Assembly (NCBI RefSeq): GCF_002902525.1
Contig: NZ_PPQZ01000077.1
Location: 2,950-35,783 of the forward strand
Reading direction: 5' to 3'
Length of the DNA stretch: 32,834 bases
Origin: Mammaliicoccus stepanovicii
GTDB lineage: Bacteria > Bacillota > Bacilli > Staphylococcales > Staphylococcaceae
The translations under genes were made by a program, and so were the position numbers. The first letter of the stretch is position 1. Each line of letters begins with the position of its first letter. The notes beneath the pieces are model-generated. The model was not told where the DNA came from. It was given only the letters and a program-made list of their open reading frames with translations, and ran no database searches. Below are positions 15,987-24,761 of the stretch, piece after piece.

Positions 15987-17114
15987 ATGATTTATGACTT
16001 GAAAAGTCCTATATCAATACAAAATGACCCTTGGGAAGCCTATAACGATATCGATCAGCATGGGTCACTTCAACTTAGTAATATAGAATTTACGACTACA
16101 ACATTATGTAATATGCGTTGCGCACACTGCGCAGTTGGATATACATTACAACTACGTGACCCTGATACGTTACCGATGGAATTAATTTTAAAAAGACTAG
16201 ATGAAGTACCACATCTAAAGACAATCTCTATTACAGGTGGAGAACCTATGTTCAGCAAAAAATCCATTAGAGAAACGGTTGTACCACTTTTGAAATATGC
16301 ACATAAGAGAGGCATCTATACTCAAATGAACTCTAATTTAACGTTACCGTTAGACCGTTATCTTGAAATTGCTGAATATATTGATGTTATGCATATTTCT
16401 CATAACTGGGGGACGATTGATGAATTTAGTGAAGTTGGTTTCCATGTTATGGAGAAAAAACCACCACTTAAAGCAAGATACAAACTGTATGAGCAAATGA
16501 TTCAAAATTCAGCAACTTTATCAGAGCAAGGTATGTTTGTATCGGCTGAAACAATGCTAAACAAAAGTACGAAACCATATTTAAACAAGATACATACTGA
16601 AATTGTTCAAGATATGAAATGTAGTCGACATGAAATTCATCCAATGTATCCTTCAGACTTTGCGAGCCAGTTAAATATATTAAGCTTAGATGAAATGAAA
16701 GAAACGATTCATGACATACTAGATTTCAGAAATGAAGATATATGGATGTTATTCGGTACACTACCTTTTTATCCTTGTTTTAAGAGTGATTCAGATCAAC
16801 AATTATTATCCAAATTACACAACGCTAAAAATGTAACGCTAAGAAATGATCCTGATGGTAGAAGTAGACTCAATGTCAATGTATTCTCAGGTGATGTCAT
16901 TGTGACAGATTTTGGTGACGAAACTGGTTCCATTGCAAACATTAAAGAAGATAAATTACAAGACGTATACCAAACTTGGATGGATTCTAATTTGGCCAAA
17001 TCTCTAAACTGTCATTGCCCTAAAGTAAGATGTTTAGGTCCAAACTTATTAGTAAAAGATATGTACTATAAAGATGTAGACTTTAAAGCAAATGAAAAAA
17101 TGATGAATAGATAA
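15987..17114 (+). CDS. yfkAB: radical SAM/CxCxxxxC motif protein, YfkAB type
   Basis: Radical S-adenosylmethionine enzyme of unknown substrate. Seen: the canonical C-x3-C-x2-C cluster CNMRCAHC (C41, C45, C48), the SAM-binding GGEP segment (ITGGEPMF), and near the C-terminus CHCPKVRC (C342, C344, C349), the CxCxxxxC motif that defines YfkAB and probably holds an auxiliary Fe-S cluster. The 375-residue length is typical. The ATG follows AGAAGGATAAAAC. It is a monocistronic plus-strand gene closed by a strong hairpin at 17117-17157. The reaction is not predictable from sequence. Confidence 0.87.
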   Translation: MIYDLKSPISIQNDPWEAYNDIDQHGSLQLSNIEFTTTTLCNMRCAHCAVGYTLQLRDPDTLPMELILKRLDEVPHLKTISITGGEPMFSKKSIRETVVPLLKYAHKRGIYTQMNSNLTLPLDRYLEIAEYIDVMHISHNWGTIDEFSEVGFHVMEKKPPLKARYKLYEQMIQNSATLSEQGMFVSAETMLNKSTKPYLNKIHTEIVQDMKCSRHEIHPMYPSDFASQLNILSLDEMKETIHDILDFRNEDIWMLFGTLPFYPCFKSDSDQQLLSKLHNAKNVTLRNDPDGRSRLNVNVFSGDVIVTDFGDETGSIANIKEDKLQDVYQTWMDSNLAKSLNCHCPKVRCLGPNLLVKDMYYKDVDFKANEKMMNR

Positions 17115-17116
17115 TT

Positions 17117-17157
17117 TAAGACAGCCTAGGACGTAAATGATGTCCTAGGCTGTCTTA
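17117..17157. terminator. terminator after the radical SAM gene
   Basis: Perfect 16-bp inverted repeat (17117-17132 with 17142-17157; CAGCCTAGGAC/GTCCTAGGCTG), 9-base loop, directly after the stop codon. Confidence 0.85.
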
Positions 17158-17188
17158 TATACGATATTCATTAAATAACAGAATGATC

Positions 17189-17230
17189 AGGCGCGCCAAC
17201 TTGTCATATTAAAGCCCCAGATGACAAATT
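17189..17230. repeat. intergenic element, copy A (GCGCCAACTT...CATATT)
   Basis: Begins with the GGCGCGCC palindrome, continues CAACTTGTCATATT, and contains a 7-bp dyad TTGTCAT (17201-17207) / ATGACAA (17221-17227). It lies in the 123-base tail-to-tail gap between the radical SAM and thioesterase genes. Related diverged copies lie near 22283 and 30606. Function unknown. Confidence 0.4.
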
Positions 17231-17237
17231 GAATGCG

Positions 17238-17750
17238 TTATATATATAGTTTTGTAGACATAAAGTCTAACGTTTTTTTACTTTCATCTCTTCTATCATG
17301 TCTTAATTGGACACGTTCTTTAGCAGTTTCGTAAAACCACTTTTCATCTTCTGTCTCGGGATAAATACTAGGTACAAGTGCTTTATTACCTTCTTTATCT
17401 AATGCTACAAAAGTTAAAAAACTATATGCAGATAAATGTTTTTGATTGTTAATGATATCCTCACTAATCACTTTTACACAAATCTCCATTGAAGATTTCC
17501 CTGCATGTGTCACAAATGAAACGAGTGAAACTATCTCACCTGTTCTGATTGGTTTTAAGAAGTCAACAGAATCTGTAGATGCTGTTACAACGGAACTTCC
17601 ACTATGTCTCATTGCAGCAATTGCCGCTATTTCATCAATTTCAGCCATAAGTTTACCACCGAACATCGTATTATGATGATTTGTATCTTCCGGAAAAATT
17701 TGTATAGACTTAACGCTTCTTGATTCTTTCATTGGTTTTTTCTCACTCAT
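17238..17750 (-). CDS. acyl-CoA thioesterase, YkhA/YciA hotdog family
   Basis: Single hotdog-fold enzyme hydrolysing acyl-CoA thioesters. Seen: the family motif around TNHHNTMFGGKLMAEIDEIAAIAA, with conserved N24, G31-G32 and acidic D39, then FLKPIRTGEIVSLVSFVTHAGKSSMEICVKV. The 170-residue length is usual. The ATG follows GAGGGGTTATTAAT. In vivo substrate not predictable; homologs prefer medium- to long-chain acyl-CoA. It follows the 59-residue membrane protein gene but is separated from it by a hairpin terminator (17788-17811). Confidence 0.87.
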   Translation of the reverse strand: MSEKKPMKESRSVKSIQIFPEDTNHHNTMFGGKLMAEIDEIAAIAAMRHSGSSVVTASTDSVDFLKPIRTGEIVSLVSFVTHAGKSSMEICVKVISEDIINNQKHLSAYSFLTFVALDKEGNKALVPSIYPETEDEKWFYETAKERVQLRHDRRDESKKTLDFMSTKLYI

Positions 17751-17787
17751 ATTAATAACCCCTCATATTTTTATTTTTCAGAAAAAT

Positions 17788-17811
17788 AAAAGCCAGGTTT
17801 CCCTGGCTTTT
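17788..17811 (-). terminator. terminator after the 59-residue membrane protein gene
   Basis: 10-bp stem (17788-17797 with 17802-17811; AAAAGCCAGG/CCTGGCTTTT) with a 4-base TTTC loop and A/T flanks on both sides. Confidence 0.85.
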
Positions 17812-17819
17812 AAAAATTA

Positions 17820-17999
17820 TTAATGATAGTGTTCCTCATCATCGAACACTTTTTTCTCTAACGCTTCTTCAGCAGTATCAATTCGTACTGATTCTCTACC
17901 ATCAAATGTTTTTACTAAGTACATCATTAATGCACCACCAAATGTGAAAATCGCAAATATAAATGCAATCATAATACTCCATTCCATAGGTGTACTCAT
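17820..17999 (-). CDS. small single-span membrane protein, unknown
   Basis: A 59-residue protein starting MSTPMEWS, with one transmembrane segment (about residues 7-28, rich in Ile/Phe/Met) followed by an acidic, soluble tail ending FDDEEHYH. I do not recognise a family with a known function. The ATG at 17999 follows AAGGAGGGGATATC, a very strong ribosome site; the frame extends upstream to 18023 but without one. It ends in a clear terminator. The His/Asp/Glu-rich tail could bind a metal, but this is speculation. Confidence 0.7.
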   Translation of the reverse strand: MSTPMEWSIMIAFIFAIFTFGGALMMYLVKTFDGRESVRIDTAEEALEKKVFDDEEHYH

Positions 18000-18080
18000 G
18001 ATATCCCCTCCTTTAAATAACAAACTAATTATAATCTATTACCTTTCATTATACATGATGTTTTTTAAATAAGCTATGGT

Positions 18081-19310
18081 TTAAAATGCCCAATTCCCAT
18101 TTCTAAAAACAGGTTCTGTAGTACCATCTTCCAATATGCCATCTATAGATAAATCCTTACTTCCTATCATAAAGTCAACATGCGTTGTAGAATCATTCAA
18201 TCCATTCTCAGTTAATTCTTCAGGAGACATTTCTTTCCCACCTTCAATACAGAATGCATATGCAGATCCTAAAGCAATATGACAAGAGGCATTTTCATCA
18301 AATAATGTATTATAAAACAACGTATTCATATTTGAAATAGGAGAATCTACAGGAACTAATGCGACCTCTCCAAGTCTTCTTGCACCTTCATCTGTTTCTA
18401 GAATACTTTTCAGAATATCTTCACCAACACCTGCATGATAATCTACAACTTCACCATCTTTAAAAGTTATCGAAAAGTCATCTATAATATTACCTGAATA
18501 ACTAAGTGGCAATGTGTTTTTCACTGTTCCATTTACACCATTCTTATGGGGTGCTGTAAAAACTTCTTCTGTAGGCATATTCGCAACAAATGAATTACCT
18601 TTAGAATTAATAGAACTAGCACCGCTCCAATATTGACCTTTAGGTAAATCAATTGTTAAATCAGTACCTTCTGATGTGTAATGAAGTGCTTTATATTTCT
18701 TAGAATTTAAATAGTTTGCTTTTTCATGGAGTCGTTTATCATGTTTTTTCCATGCATTAATAGGATCTGTGTCATCTACTCGTACTGTTTTAAGTATTGT
18801 TTCTAATAATTTATTAAATGCTTCATCTGCATCTAAATCAGGAAACATCATCTTAGCCCATCCTTCTGATGGATAAGCAGCAACGCACCAACTCATTTGA
18901 TCACTTTGTACTGCCACCATATAATCCTTTAATGCTTTACCAGTTGCTGACATAGCTTTGCTAATTTTCTTAGGGTCAGCATCTTTTAAATTATCTGGGC
19001 TTGATGAAACTACTGATAAAAATGCTGCTTTACGATTTAAATAGTCCATTCTTTCATCTACAACATATTGTTTAACATCTTCAAAAAATGCTTCACTTTC
19101 ATATTGATATTTCAATTGTGAAAGTCTATCATCACTATAATTAACTTTAACATCTTCTGCACCTGCTTTATAAGCTTCTTCAACTAGTAAATGTACAAAT
19201 TGATTAGACTCAATCGTAGCTTGAATATAAACAGGCTCCCCTTTTTGAACATTTAGCCCAACTTTAATTAATAGTTCAGCATATTTTTGTAATTCGTCTT
19301 TGTAACCCAT
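18081..19310 (-). CDS. ampS: M29 family metalloaminopeptidase, AmpS type
   Basis: Cytoplasmic dinuclear-metal exopeptidase removing N-terminal residues from peptides. The ligand set of the M29 family is visible: the glutamate in PTEEVF (about E249), E315 (LGEVALV), H344 (ASCHIALG), Y351, H377 and D379 (HVDFMIG). The 409-residue length is standard. The ATG follows AAAGGGGATTTTTAT. The DUF1128 gene lies 20 bases upstream on the same strand, so they are probably cotranscribed. All catalytic positions are intact. Confidence 0.9.
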   Translation of the reverse strand: MGYKDELQKYAELLIKVGLNVQKGEPVYIQATIESNQFVHLLVEEAYKAGAEDVKVNYSDDRLSQLKYQYESEAFFEDVKQYVVDERMDYLNRKAAFLSVVSSSPDNLKDADPKKISKAMSATGKALKDYMVAVQSDQMSWCVAAYPSEGWAKMMFPDLDADEAFNKLLETILKTVRVDDTDPINAWKKHDKRLHEKANYLNSKKYKALHYTSEGTDLTIDLPKGQYWSGASSINSKGNSFVANMPTEEVFTAPHKNGVNGTVKNTLPLSYSGNIIDDFSITFKDGEVVDYHAGVGEDILKSILETDEGARRLGEVALVPVDSPISNMNTLFYNTLFDENASCHIALGSAYAFCIEGGKEMSPEELTENGLNDSTTHVDFMIGSKDLSIDGILEDGTTEPVFRNGNWAF

Positions 19311-19330
19311 ATAAAAATCCCCTTTATTAT

Positions 19331-19534
19331 TTATTTTCTTAACTCCCCTAATGCATGTGTGATAGCTGTCATTTCACTCGCTGAAATATTCTTTCTAGAC
19401 ATGACCATCGTGTGAATATCTTTTAAATCTTCTTTCTTTTCTTCAGGAATAGCATCCTTATTAAGCACACTCGTATTAACTAATCTAAGTTTTGTTTTTA
19501 TATCATCTACCATTTGTTCAATTGATTCTGTCAT
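19331..19534 (-). CDS. DUF1128 family protein (YfkK-like)
   Basis: A 67-residue, soluble, helical protein (MTESIEQMVDDIKTKLRLVN...) of the DUF1128 family, named after Bacillus YfkK; function unknown. The family segment SEMTAITHALGELRK is at the C-terminus. The ATG at 19534 has AAAGGA 8 bases upstream; an in-frame TTG at 19552 precedes the ribosome site and is unlikely. Probably the first gene of a two-gene operon with ampS. Confidence 0.8.
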   Translation of the reverse strand: MTESIEQMVDDIKTKLRLVNTSVLNKDAIPEEKKEDLKDIHTMVMSRKNISASEMTAITHALGELRK

Positions 19535-19666
19535 TTTTATCATCCTTTCCAAATTAGTTTATCAAAAAGTTATGACAAAGAAAACATAGAAAGGCTTCAA
19601 GAAACTTTACATTTTATATAAAAACTATATACAATTAAGAAAATAATAAGAAAGAGGGTGATGACT

Positions 19667-20035
19667 TTGGCTATTCAAGATATACTTTCATGGACATTAT
19701 ATGAAAAAGTTAATGTCCCGAACGATGTTGATAACTACTTAGTTAATGGAGAAGAAGCTTATAGTGCCTTTAAAACATTTAGGGATACTGCAATATTTAC
19801 AAATAAACGTATTATCATACGTGATATCCAAGGTATTACAGGCAAAAAAATCGAAACATATTCTATTCCATATAGCATTATTTTAATGTGGTCTACTGAA
19901 AATGCTGGAAAATTATTAGATTTAAATGGAGAAATAACGTTATGGACTAAAGCAGGTCATTTCAAAATTAAAATCGGAAGAAACTTAGACATTATGCCAT
20001 TCGAAACTTTACTTTCAAACGCACTTTTAACATAA
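19667..20035 (+). CDS. PH domain-containing protein (bPH_1/DUF1696-like)
   Basis: A 122-residue soluble protein with the pattern of bacterial pleckstrin-homology-like domains: FRDTAIFTNKRIIIRDIQGITGKKIETYSIPYSII near the middle, then a beta-rich C-terminus. The function is unknown; such proteins form beta-barrel oligomers. The start is uncertain: a TTG at 19667 (MAIQDILSW) has the best spacing (8 bases) from AGAGGG, whereas ATG at 19661 and GTG at 19658 are too close to that site. A possible promoter TTTACA-N16-TATACA lies at 19606-19633. Monocistronic as far as can be seen; no hairpin follows. Confidence 0.75.
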   Translation: MAIQDILSWTLYEKVNVPNDVDNYLVNGEEAYSAFKTFRDTAIFTNKRIIIRDIQGITGKKIETYSIPYSIILMWSTENAGKLLDLNGEITLWTKAGHFKIKIGRNLDIMPFETLLSNALLT

Positions 20036-20191
20036 ATTGTGTTTAATAATGGTCAAATCTGGGAAAGATTATAAATAGTAAATTTATTAGTATGTTAAAT
20101 AACCTATATCAGTTAATAACGTCGTCATTTATGATATGATATGTAGGTGAATACTTTTTATAAATTTTTAAAATCGAGAGGGGAAACCATC

Positions 20192-20491
20192 ATGCAAAAC
20201 AAATTAGTTCCTGCAATATTAATAGGCGGTACTATAGGCGCTGTTATCGCTTTAGCAGATAAAGGTACACGTCAATCATTAACAAACCAAGTACAAAACA
20301 TTAAAGAAGGTAACACATCAAGACAACCTTCGAAAGTAAATCAAATTAAAGATGAAGTATTATATTGGAAAGATGTAATTGAAGAAATTCGTCGCAAAAA
20401 TCCAGAACTAGAACAATCAATTATGGATGCTAAAGACACATTTGTTGAGAAAAAAAATAACAGAAAAATTTCAGGCCCTACACATTCATAA
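20192..20491 (+). CDS. YtxH-like small protein
   Basis: A 99-residue protein with an N-terminal glycine/alanine-rich hydrophobic segment (VPAILIGGTIGAVIALADKGTR, about residues 6-27), typical of YtxH-domain proteins in Gram-positives. A charged helical region (NQIKDEVLYWKDVIEEIRRKN) follows. Function unknown; several YtxH proteins belong to general stress regulons. The ATG at 20192 follows GAGAGGGGAAACCATC. The gene ends in its own terminator (20497-20532). Confidence 0.75.
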   Translation: MQNKLVPAILIGGTIGAVIALADKGTRQSLTNQVQNIKEGNTSRQPSKVNQIKDEVLYWKDVIEEIRRKNPELEQSIMDAKDTFVEKKNNRKISGPTHS

Positions 20492-20496
20492 ATTTT

Positions 20497-20532
20497 AAAA
20501 AGACTAGGAATCTTCTCTTCCCTAGTCTTTTT
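20497..20532 (+). terminator. terminator after the YtxH-like gene
   Basis: 12-bp stem (20497-20508 with 20521-20532; AAAAAGACTAGG/CCTAGTCTTTTT) followed by a T-run. Confidence 0.88.
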
Positions 20533-20560
20533 TAACATTACATATTTTAGGAGATACGCT

Positions 20561-21628
20561 ATGGGAAATGATAAAACAAGTTCTAAGTTTTTAGAACAAG
20601 CTAAAAACTTTAAAAAAGAACAAAAAAAATCAATCAAAAAAGAAAATTTCATACCACCTCAGAAATTCGAATCTAAGCAAGCCAAAAAAGATAACCAAAT
20701 TTTCTTCGTTTCGAAAATAAACAAACCTGCAAAATACACGAAAGATGGAAATATATTATCAACATTGCTATACAGAATTGGTAAAGATAATGCCACTGGG
20801 TTAGCAGCACAGTTGTCTTATTATTTCTTACTAGCTCTATTCCCTACTCTTATCTTTATGTTGACTTTAATACCGATATTCCAAGTAAATCCAGATACGA
20901 TTACGAATATGATTTCTGATAATGCTCCTGGAGATACGGCTAAATTAATTACAGGTATAATCAATGACATTATGGATAACGCTAGTGGTGGACTATTCTC
21001 ATTTGGTTTGATAGCTGCACTTTGGTCAGCTTCAAATGGTATGACAGCATTAATGAATGCGTTTAATGTTGCATATGACGTTGAAGATGGCAGAAATGCA
21101 GTCGTATTAAAATTAATGAGTATATTCTTTACAATTATCATGGTTGTTGTTTTCGGTTTAGCTATTGCTTTACCTATCTTTGGACAACAAATTGGCAACT
21201 TATTATTTGGTCCATTAGGCTTACAAGATGAGTTACGCTGGATCTTTAGCTTAATTAAAATAGTGTTACCACTAATCGTAACTTTCATCGTCTTTATTAC
21301 ACTTTACGCTTTAGCACCAAACATTAAGATTAAACTGTTATCAGTTGTACCTGGTGCTGCTTTTACAACTATTGTTTGGTTAGGCGCTAGTGCTTTATTC
21401 GGTACTTATGTAAATAACTTTGCTAATTATTCTAAAACTTACGGTAGTATCGGTGGTATTATTGTCCTTATGCTTTGGTTATTCTTAACTGGATTAATTA
21501 TTATAATTGGTGCAGAAATCAACGCTGTTTTACATCAGAAGAAAATGCTCAAGAACGGTTCTCCAGAAGAACAAGTATTTGACAATATTACAGAAAAAGG
21601 TGAACAAACTAATGCCTCTATTGAATGA
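20561..21628 (+). CDS. YihY/virulence factor BrkB family membrane protein
   Basis: Integral membrane protein of the YihY/BrkB family (once mis-annotated as ribonuclease BN). The first 70 residues are lysine-rich and cytoplasmic; then come about six hydrophobic segments between residues 85 and 325. The family motifs ATGLAAQLSYYFLLALFP and LWSASNGMTALMNAFNVAY, and the C-terminal YGSIGGIIVLMLWLFLTGLIIIIGAEINA, are clear. The length of 355 is typical of staphylococcal members. The molecular function is unknown. The ATG follows TTAGGAGATACGCT. The end overlaps the start of the carbonic-anhydrase-like gene by 17 bases. Confidence 0.88.
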   Translation: MGNDKTSSKFLEQAKNFKKEQKKSIKKENFIPPQKFESKQAKKDNQIFFVSKINKPAKYTKDGNILSTLLYRIGKDNATGLAAQLSYYFLLALFPTLIFMLTLIPIFQVNPDTITNMISDNAPGDTAKLITGIINDIMDNASGGLFSFGLIAALWSASNGMTALMNAFNVAYDVEDGRNAVVLKLMSIFFTIIMVVVFGLAIALPIFGQQIGNLLFGPLGLQDELRWIFSLIKIVLPLIVTFIVFITLYALAPNIKIKLLSVVPGAAFTTIVWLGASALFGTYVNNFANYSKTYGSIGGIIVLMLWLFLTGLIIIIGAEINAVLHQKKMLKNGSPEEQVFDNITEKGEQTNASIE

Positions 21629-22190
21629 TATATTGAAATTTAATGCTAGCTTTGTAGATAACAAAGACTATGAAAATTTTATTACCACTAAAAAACCAAG
21701 TGCAAAAGCAGTACTTTTAACGTGTATGGATACGAGACTAACTGAGTTATCAACACGAGCATTAGGATTTAAAAATGGAGATGTCAAAGTTGTTAAAAAT
21801 GCTGGCGCTACAATTTCACATCCTTACGGTTCAACAATGCGTAGTTTATTAGTAGCCATTTATGCTTTAGGTGCTGAAGAAATTATTATCATGGGACATA
21901 AAGACTGTGGTATGGGGAACCTTGACGTAGATAGTGTTGTAAAAACTATGAAAGAACGTGGTATCACAAATCAAACTTTTGATATTATCGAACATTCTGG
22001 CATAAACATTCAAAACTTCTTAGGTGGATTCAGTGATGTAACAGCAAATGTTAAGTCTAATATAGAAACCATATATCACCATCCATTATTTGATCAAACC
22101 GTACCTATCCATGGATTAGTTATTGATCCTCATAACGGTTCATTAGAAGTAGTTCAAGATGGCTATAAAAAGTTAAATCAACTGACATAA
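21612..22190 (+). CDS. beta-carbonic anhydrase-like protein
   Basis: Beta-class carbonic anhydrase family (YtiB/YvdA-like), catalysing CO2/bicarbonate interconversion. Zinc ligands and the catalytic dyad are present: C38-x-D40-x-R42 (CMDTR) and H96-x2-C99 (GHKDCG). The 192-residue length fits the short Bacillus-type enzymes. The ATG at 21612 (MPLLNDILKF) is inside the end of the BrkB-family gene, after AAAGGTG with about 9 bases, implying translational coupling; the upstream extension of this frame is only the overlapped reading of the neighbour. A terminator follows at 22202-22244. Confidence 0.87.
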   Translation: MPLLNDILKFNASFVDNKDYENFITTKKPSAKAVLLTCMDTRLTELSTRALGFKNGDVKVVKNAGATISHPYGSTMRSLLVAIYALGAEEIIIMGHKDCGMGNLDVDSVVKTMKERGITNQTFDIIEHSGINIQNFLGGFSDVTANVKSNIETIYHHPLFDQTVPIHGLVIDPHNGSLEVVQDGYKKLNQLT

Positions 22191-22201
22191 ATCAGAAAAA
22201 T

Positions 22202-22244
22202 AAATCGTAAAACGTCTTTAATTAATAAAGATGTTTTACGATTT
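22202..22244 (+). terminator. terminator after the carbonic-anhydrase-like gene
   Basis: 19-bp stem (22202-22220 with 22226-22244) with one G-T pair, a short loop and a following T-run (ATTTTTCTTT). Confidence 0.88.
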
Positions 22245-22282
22245 TTCTTTGCTATTTTGCTAGATTCTCAAGTCTGGCTACT

Positions 22283-22331
22283 TAGCGCGCTAACTTCTAC
22301 ATATTTGCCATAATGATGTAATACTCACTTG
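22283..22331. repeat. intergenic element, copy B (GCGCTAACTT...CATATT)
   Basis: AGCGCGCT palindrome followed by AACTTCTACATATT, in the 186-base tail-to-tail gap between the carbonic-anhydrase-like gene and vraR. TCAAGT (about 22268-22273) and ACTTGA (about 22327-22332) form outer inverted arms. Similar to copies near 17189 and 30606; function unknown. Confidence 0.4.
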
Positions 22332-22339
22332 ATATGTAA

Positions 22340-22373
22340 TAAGGCTAGGGCATCAAGTGATGTCCTAGCCTTA
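22340..22373 (-). terminator. terminator of the vra operon
   Basis: 16-base arms (22340-22355 with 22358-22373; core AAGGCTAGGGCATC/GATGTCCTAGCCTT) with one G-T pair, just after the vraR stop. Confidence 0.82.
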
Positions 22374-22376
22374 TTT

Positions 22377-23006
22377 TTATGATATTAAATTATGCTGGAA
22401 TGCATATATGACAGCTTGTGTTCTATCTTGTACTTCAAGTTTACTCAATATGTTGCTGACATGCGTTTTTACAGTTTTAATTGTGATATGAGATGCACTT
22501 GCTATTTCTTGGTTCGAATATCCTTTAGCAATTAATAGTAAAATTTCCATCTCTCTTTCCGTTAACAACTCGAATAGTTCTGCTTTTTGGTTCATTCTGT
22601 TTCTCATCTTCACAAGTACTTCCGCTTCAAATACAGATTCTTTATTGAACGTCTTTCGAACTGCATTTGCTATATCATCAGCTGAAGATGTTTTTAATAT
22701 ATAGCTATCAACGCCAGCATCTAATGCTTGGTATACTTCATTATCTTCAATAAAGCTCGTTAACATTACTATTTTAACGCTCGGTTGATTCTGTTTAATA
22801 TGTTGTGTCGCTTCAATACCATTCATGTCATCCATCACTAAATCCATTAAAATCACATCGGGTTGAAGTTCTTCTGCTTTAGCAATGCCTTCCCTACCAG
22901 AAGCAGCTTCACCAATAACGGATATATCTTCTTGTGTTGATAAGTAACTTGATATTCCTATCCGAACCATCTCGTGGTCATCCACGAACAATACTTTAAT
23001 TGTCAT
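22377..23006 (-). CDS. vraR: cell-wall stress response regulator VraR
   Basis: NarL/LuxR-type response regulator of the vancomycin- and beta-lactam-responsive VraTSR system (LiaR family). Seen: receiver domain with phosphoacceptor D55 (ILMDLVMDD), acidic pair D9-D10, switch T83/K104-type residues (MLTSF, ILKTSS), and the LuxR HTH ([40 protein letters not shown]). At 209 residues it equals S. aureus VraR. The ATG follows AAGGAGGAGCAAT and overlaps the vraS end by 11 bases. Last gene of the operon. Confidence 0.96.
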   Translation of the reverse strand: MTIKVLFVDDHEMVRIGISSYLSTQEDISVIGEAASGREGIAKAEELQPDVILMDLVMDDMNGIEATQHIKQNQPSVKIVMLTSFIEDNEVYQALDAGVDSYILKTSSADDIANAVRKTFNKESVFEAEVLVKMRNRMNQKAELFELLTEREMEILLLIAKGYSNQEIASASHITIKTVKTHVSNILSKLEVQDRTQAVIYAFQHNLIS

Positions 23007-24039
23007 ATTGCTCCTCCTTATTATTAGGTACTTTCACTTCAATACGTGTTCCTGATTCAGGCATTGAAATAATATTAAGCGTTGCACCTATTTCTAATGC
23101 ACGTTCATTCATTGTATTAAGCCCATAACTTTGTGGGTCTCTCTTTGTTGTATCAAAGCCTACACCGTCATCTTGAATACGTAAAATAACATAGTCGCTC
23201 GTTTCGATAAGCTCGATTGATACTTTGTTTCCTTTTGAGTGTCGTAATGTATTAGATATTGCTTCTTGTGTAATTCTAAACAAATGATCTTCAGTTCCTT
23301 TAGCAATATCGATATCTTCAATATCATATATGACTTTCATAGGTATCTTTTGTTTCAAGTCGATTACTAAGTCTTTAATACCTTCACCTAACGATTTGTT
23401 CTTCAAGCCTAATGGTCTTAAATGTAACAGTAAGGCTCTCATTTCAAGTTGTGAATCTTGAATCATTTTTTCTAATAAATTCACTTGTTTCGTCAGTTGT
23501 TCATTAAGTTCTGAAGATTTAATCGCTGATAACATCATGCTTGCAGCAAACAATTGCTGACTCACTGAATCATGTAATTCTCTAGCTAATCTCTGTCTTT
23601 CATCTTCGATTATTTTCTTTACGACTGAGTCTTGCATTTGATACGAATCATTTATAATTTGTTGTGATTTCAATCTTAATGTATACAGTTCATCATGTAA
23701 CGGAACTAACGCATAATATAGCTCCATCGTCTCTTTATGTAAATCAATTTCATGATGATTCACACCGAGTACTTCACCTTGAAAAGATCGTTCTAGTTGG
23801 TCTTTTATCCAGTGGTGTTGTTGATTAATTTTATAAGCAACAGCTGAACCAATTATGATACATAACAAGATAACGACAATATTAATAAATAAGAACGCTG
23901 GTATCCCCATTATTTGTGTATAAAATAAACCTTGAAAATAAATAATGTTTATAAAAATTCTATCTAAAAATGCAATGACAATAAATATGCCATAAACAAG
24001 TATTAACATTGAACCTATGATACGTGTGTAATTATTCAT
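22996..24039 (-). CDS. vraS: cell-wall stress sensor histidine kinase VraS
   Basis: Intramembrane-sensing histidine kinase of the LiaS/NarL-partner type (HisKA_3). Two N-terminal transmembrane helices (about residues 8-28 and 42-68) have only a short extracytoplasmic loop, so sensing is probably via the membrane and VraT. Phosphorylation site H156 lies in [18 protein letters not shown], matching S. aureus VraS. ATP-binding motifs: N box [10 protein letters not shown] and G box IQDDGVGFD. The 347-residue length is as in S. aureus. The start overlaps the vraT stop by 4 bases (ATGA), with GAGGTGAT upstream. Confidence 0.96.
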   Translation of the reverse strand: MNNYTRIIGSMLILVYGIFIVIAFLDRIFINIIYFQGLFYTQIMGIPAFLFINIVVILLCIIIGSAVAYKINQQHHWIKDQLERSFQGEVLGVNHHEIDLHKETMELYYALVPLHDELYTLRLKSQQIINDSYQMQDSVVKKIIEDERQRLARELHDSVSQQLFAASMMLSAIKSSELNEQLTKQVNLLEKMIQDSQLEMRALLLHLRPLGLKNKSLGEGIKDLVIDLKQKIPMKVIYDIEDIDIAKGTEDHLFRITQEAISNTLRHSKGNKVSIELIETSDYVILRIQDDGVGFDTTKRDPQSYGLNTMNERALEIGATLNIISMPESGTRIEVKVPNNKEEQYDN

Positions 24040-24746
24040 CGGAATATCACCTCAACATCTCCCATTAATGTTGATATGAATATATTCACTTTAAAGCCTT
24101 TTTTATGATTATTCGCTTCGTAATGTACGGTTTCATTTTTAGCTTTGTATACAGAATCATTCATATATAATCTTCCATATAAAGCTGAAAAATGCACGTT
24201 CACATGATAATTATATGGGACTATAATTTGAGTTTTCCCTACTAATTGTCTAATGACAATTATATTGGATTCAGTTAAATTTGCTGCTAAAGATAAGTCT
24301 AGTTCTATATCTCCAATTGCTTGTTGGACTTGAATATCTTCCCATTTATAAATGTAATGAGGTGTTTTCTGTGGCGAAAACCATCTTTGCTTGATGAATG
24401 ACTCATTAATATTTTCATTTGAAGTCGTTTCTACATGTTCTATTTTAAGTGGTTTTTTTCTGTATATGATATAACGGATAACTAAATATATTAAAAACAA
24501 GAATAAAATCGTTAACATATACGGATTAGATAGCAATGCATAAATCAACAATATTGCACCTAACCAAAACATTATAAGTCCTCTCAATTTATGGAAATAT
24601 AAATATCCTACATAAATTAAAATCATGCCCATAACTACGACAAGTAATAGTCCTATCTTTTCAAAGAAGATATAGTAAATATTCGACAACAGTATTAATG
24701 TTGAAAGTACAATCAATAATTCTGTTGAAATAAATTTATTCTTCAA
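24036..24746 (-). CDS. vraT: VraT (LiaF/YvqF-like) membrane component of the vra system
   Basis: LiaF-family membrane protein required for VraSR signalling. Four hydrophobic segments lie in the first 95 residues, then a basic patch (IYRKKPLK) and a C-terminal soluble beta-helical DUF2154-type domain ([48 protein letters not shown]...). The length of 236 is close to S. aureus VraT (233). The start codon is TTG at 24746, 7 bases after GGAG; no better ATG is near. It is coupled to vraS by an ATGA overlap. Confidence 0.92.
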   Translation of the reverse strand: MKNKFISTELLIVLSTLILLSNIYYIFFEKIGLLLVVVMGMILIYVGYLYFHKLRGLIMFWLGAILLIYALLSNPYMLTILFLFLIYLVIRYIIYRKKPLKIEHVETTSNENINESFIKQRWFSPQKTPHYIYKWEDIQVQQAIGDIELDLSLAANLTESNIIVIRQLVGKTQIIVPYNYHVNVHFSALYGRLYMNDSVYKAKNETVHYEANNHKKGFKVNIFISTLMGDVEVIFR

Positions 24747-24761
24747 TATACCACTCCTAGC

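Noticed and set aside
20040-20068. GTTTAA followed 14 bases later by GGGAAA, a possible sigma-B site before the YtxH-like gene
   Set aside because: The -10 half matches only 4 of 6 and the site is more than 120 bases from the ATG; too weak to call.
20821-21288. 155-codon open frame on the minus strand inside the BrkB-family gene
   Set aside because: Antisense shadow of a strongly conserved coding region; no ribosome site or recognisable protein features.
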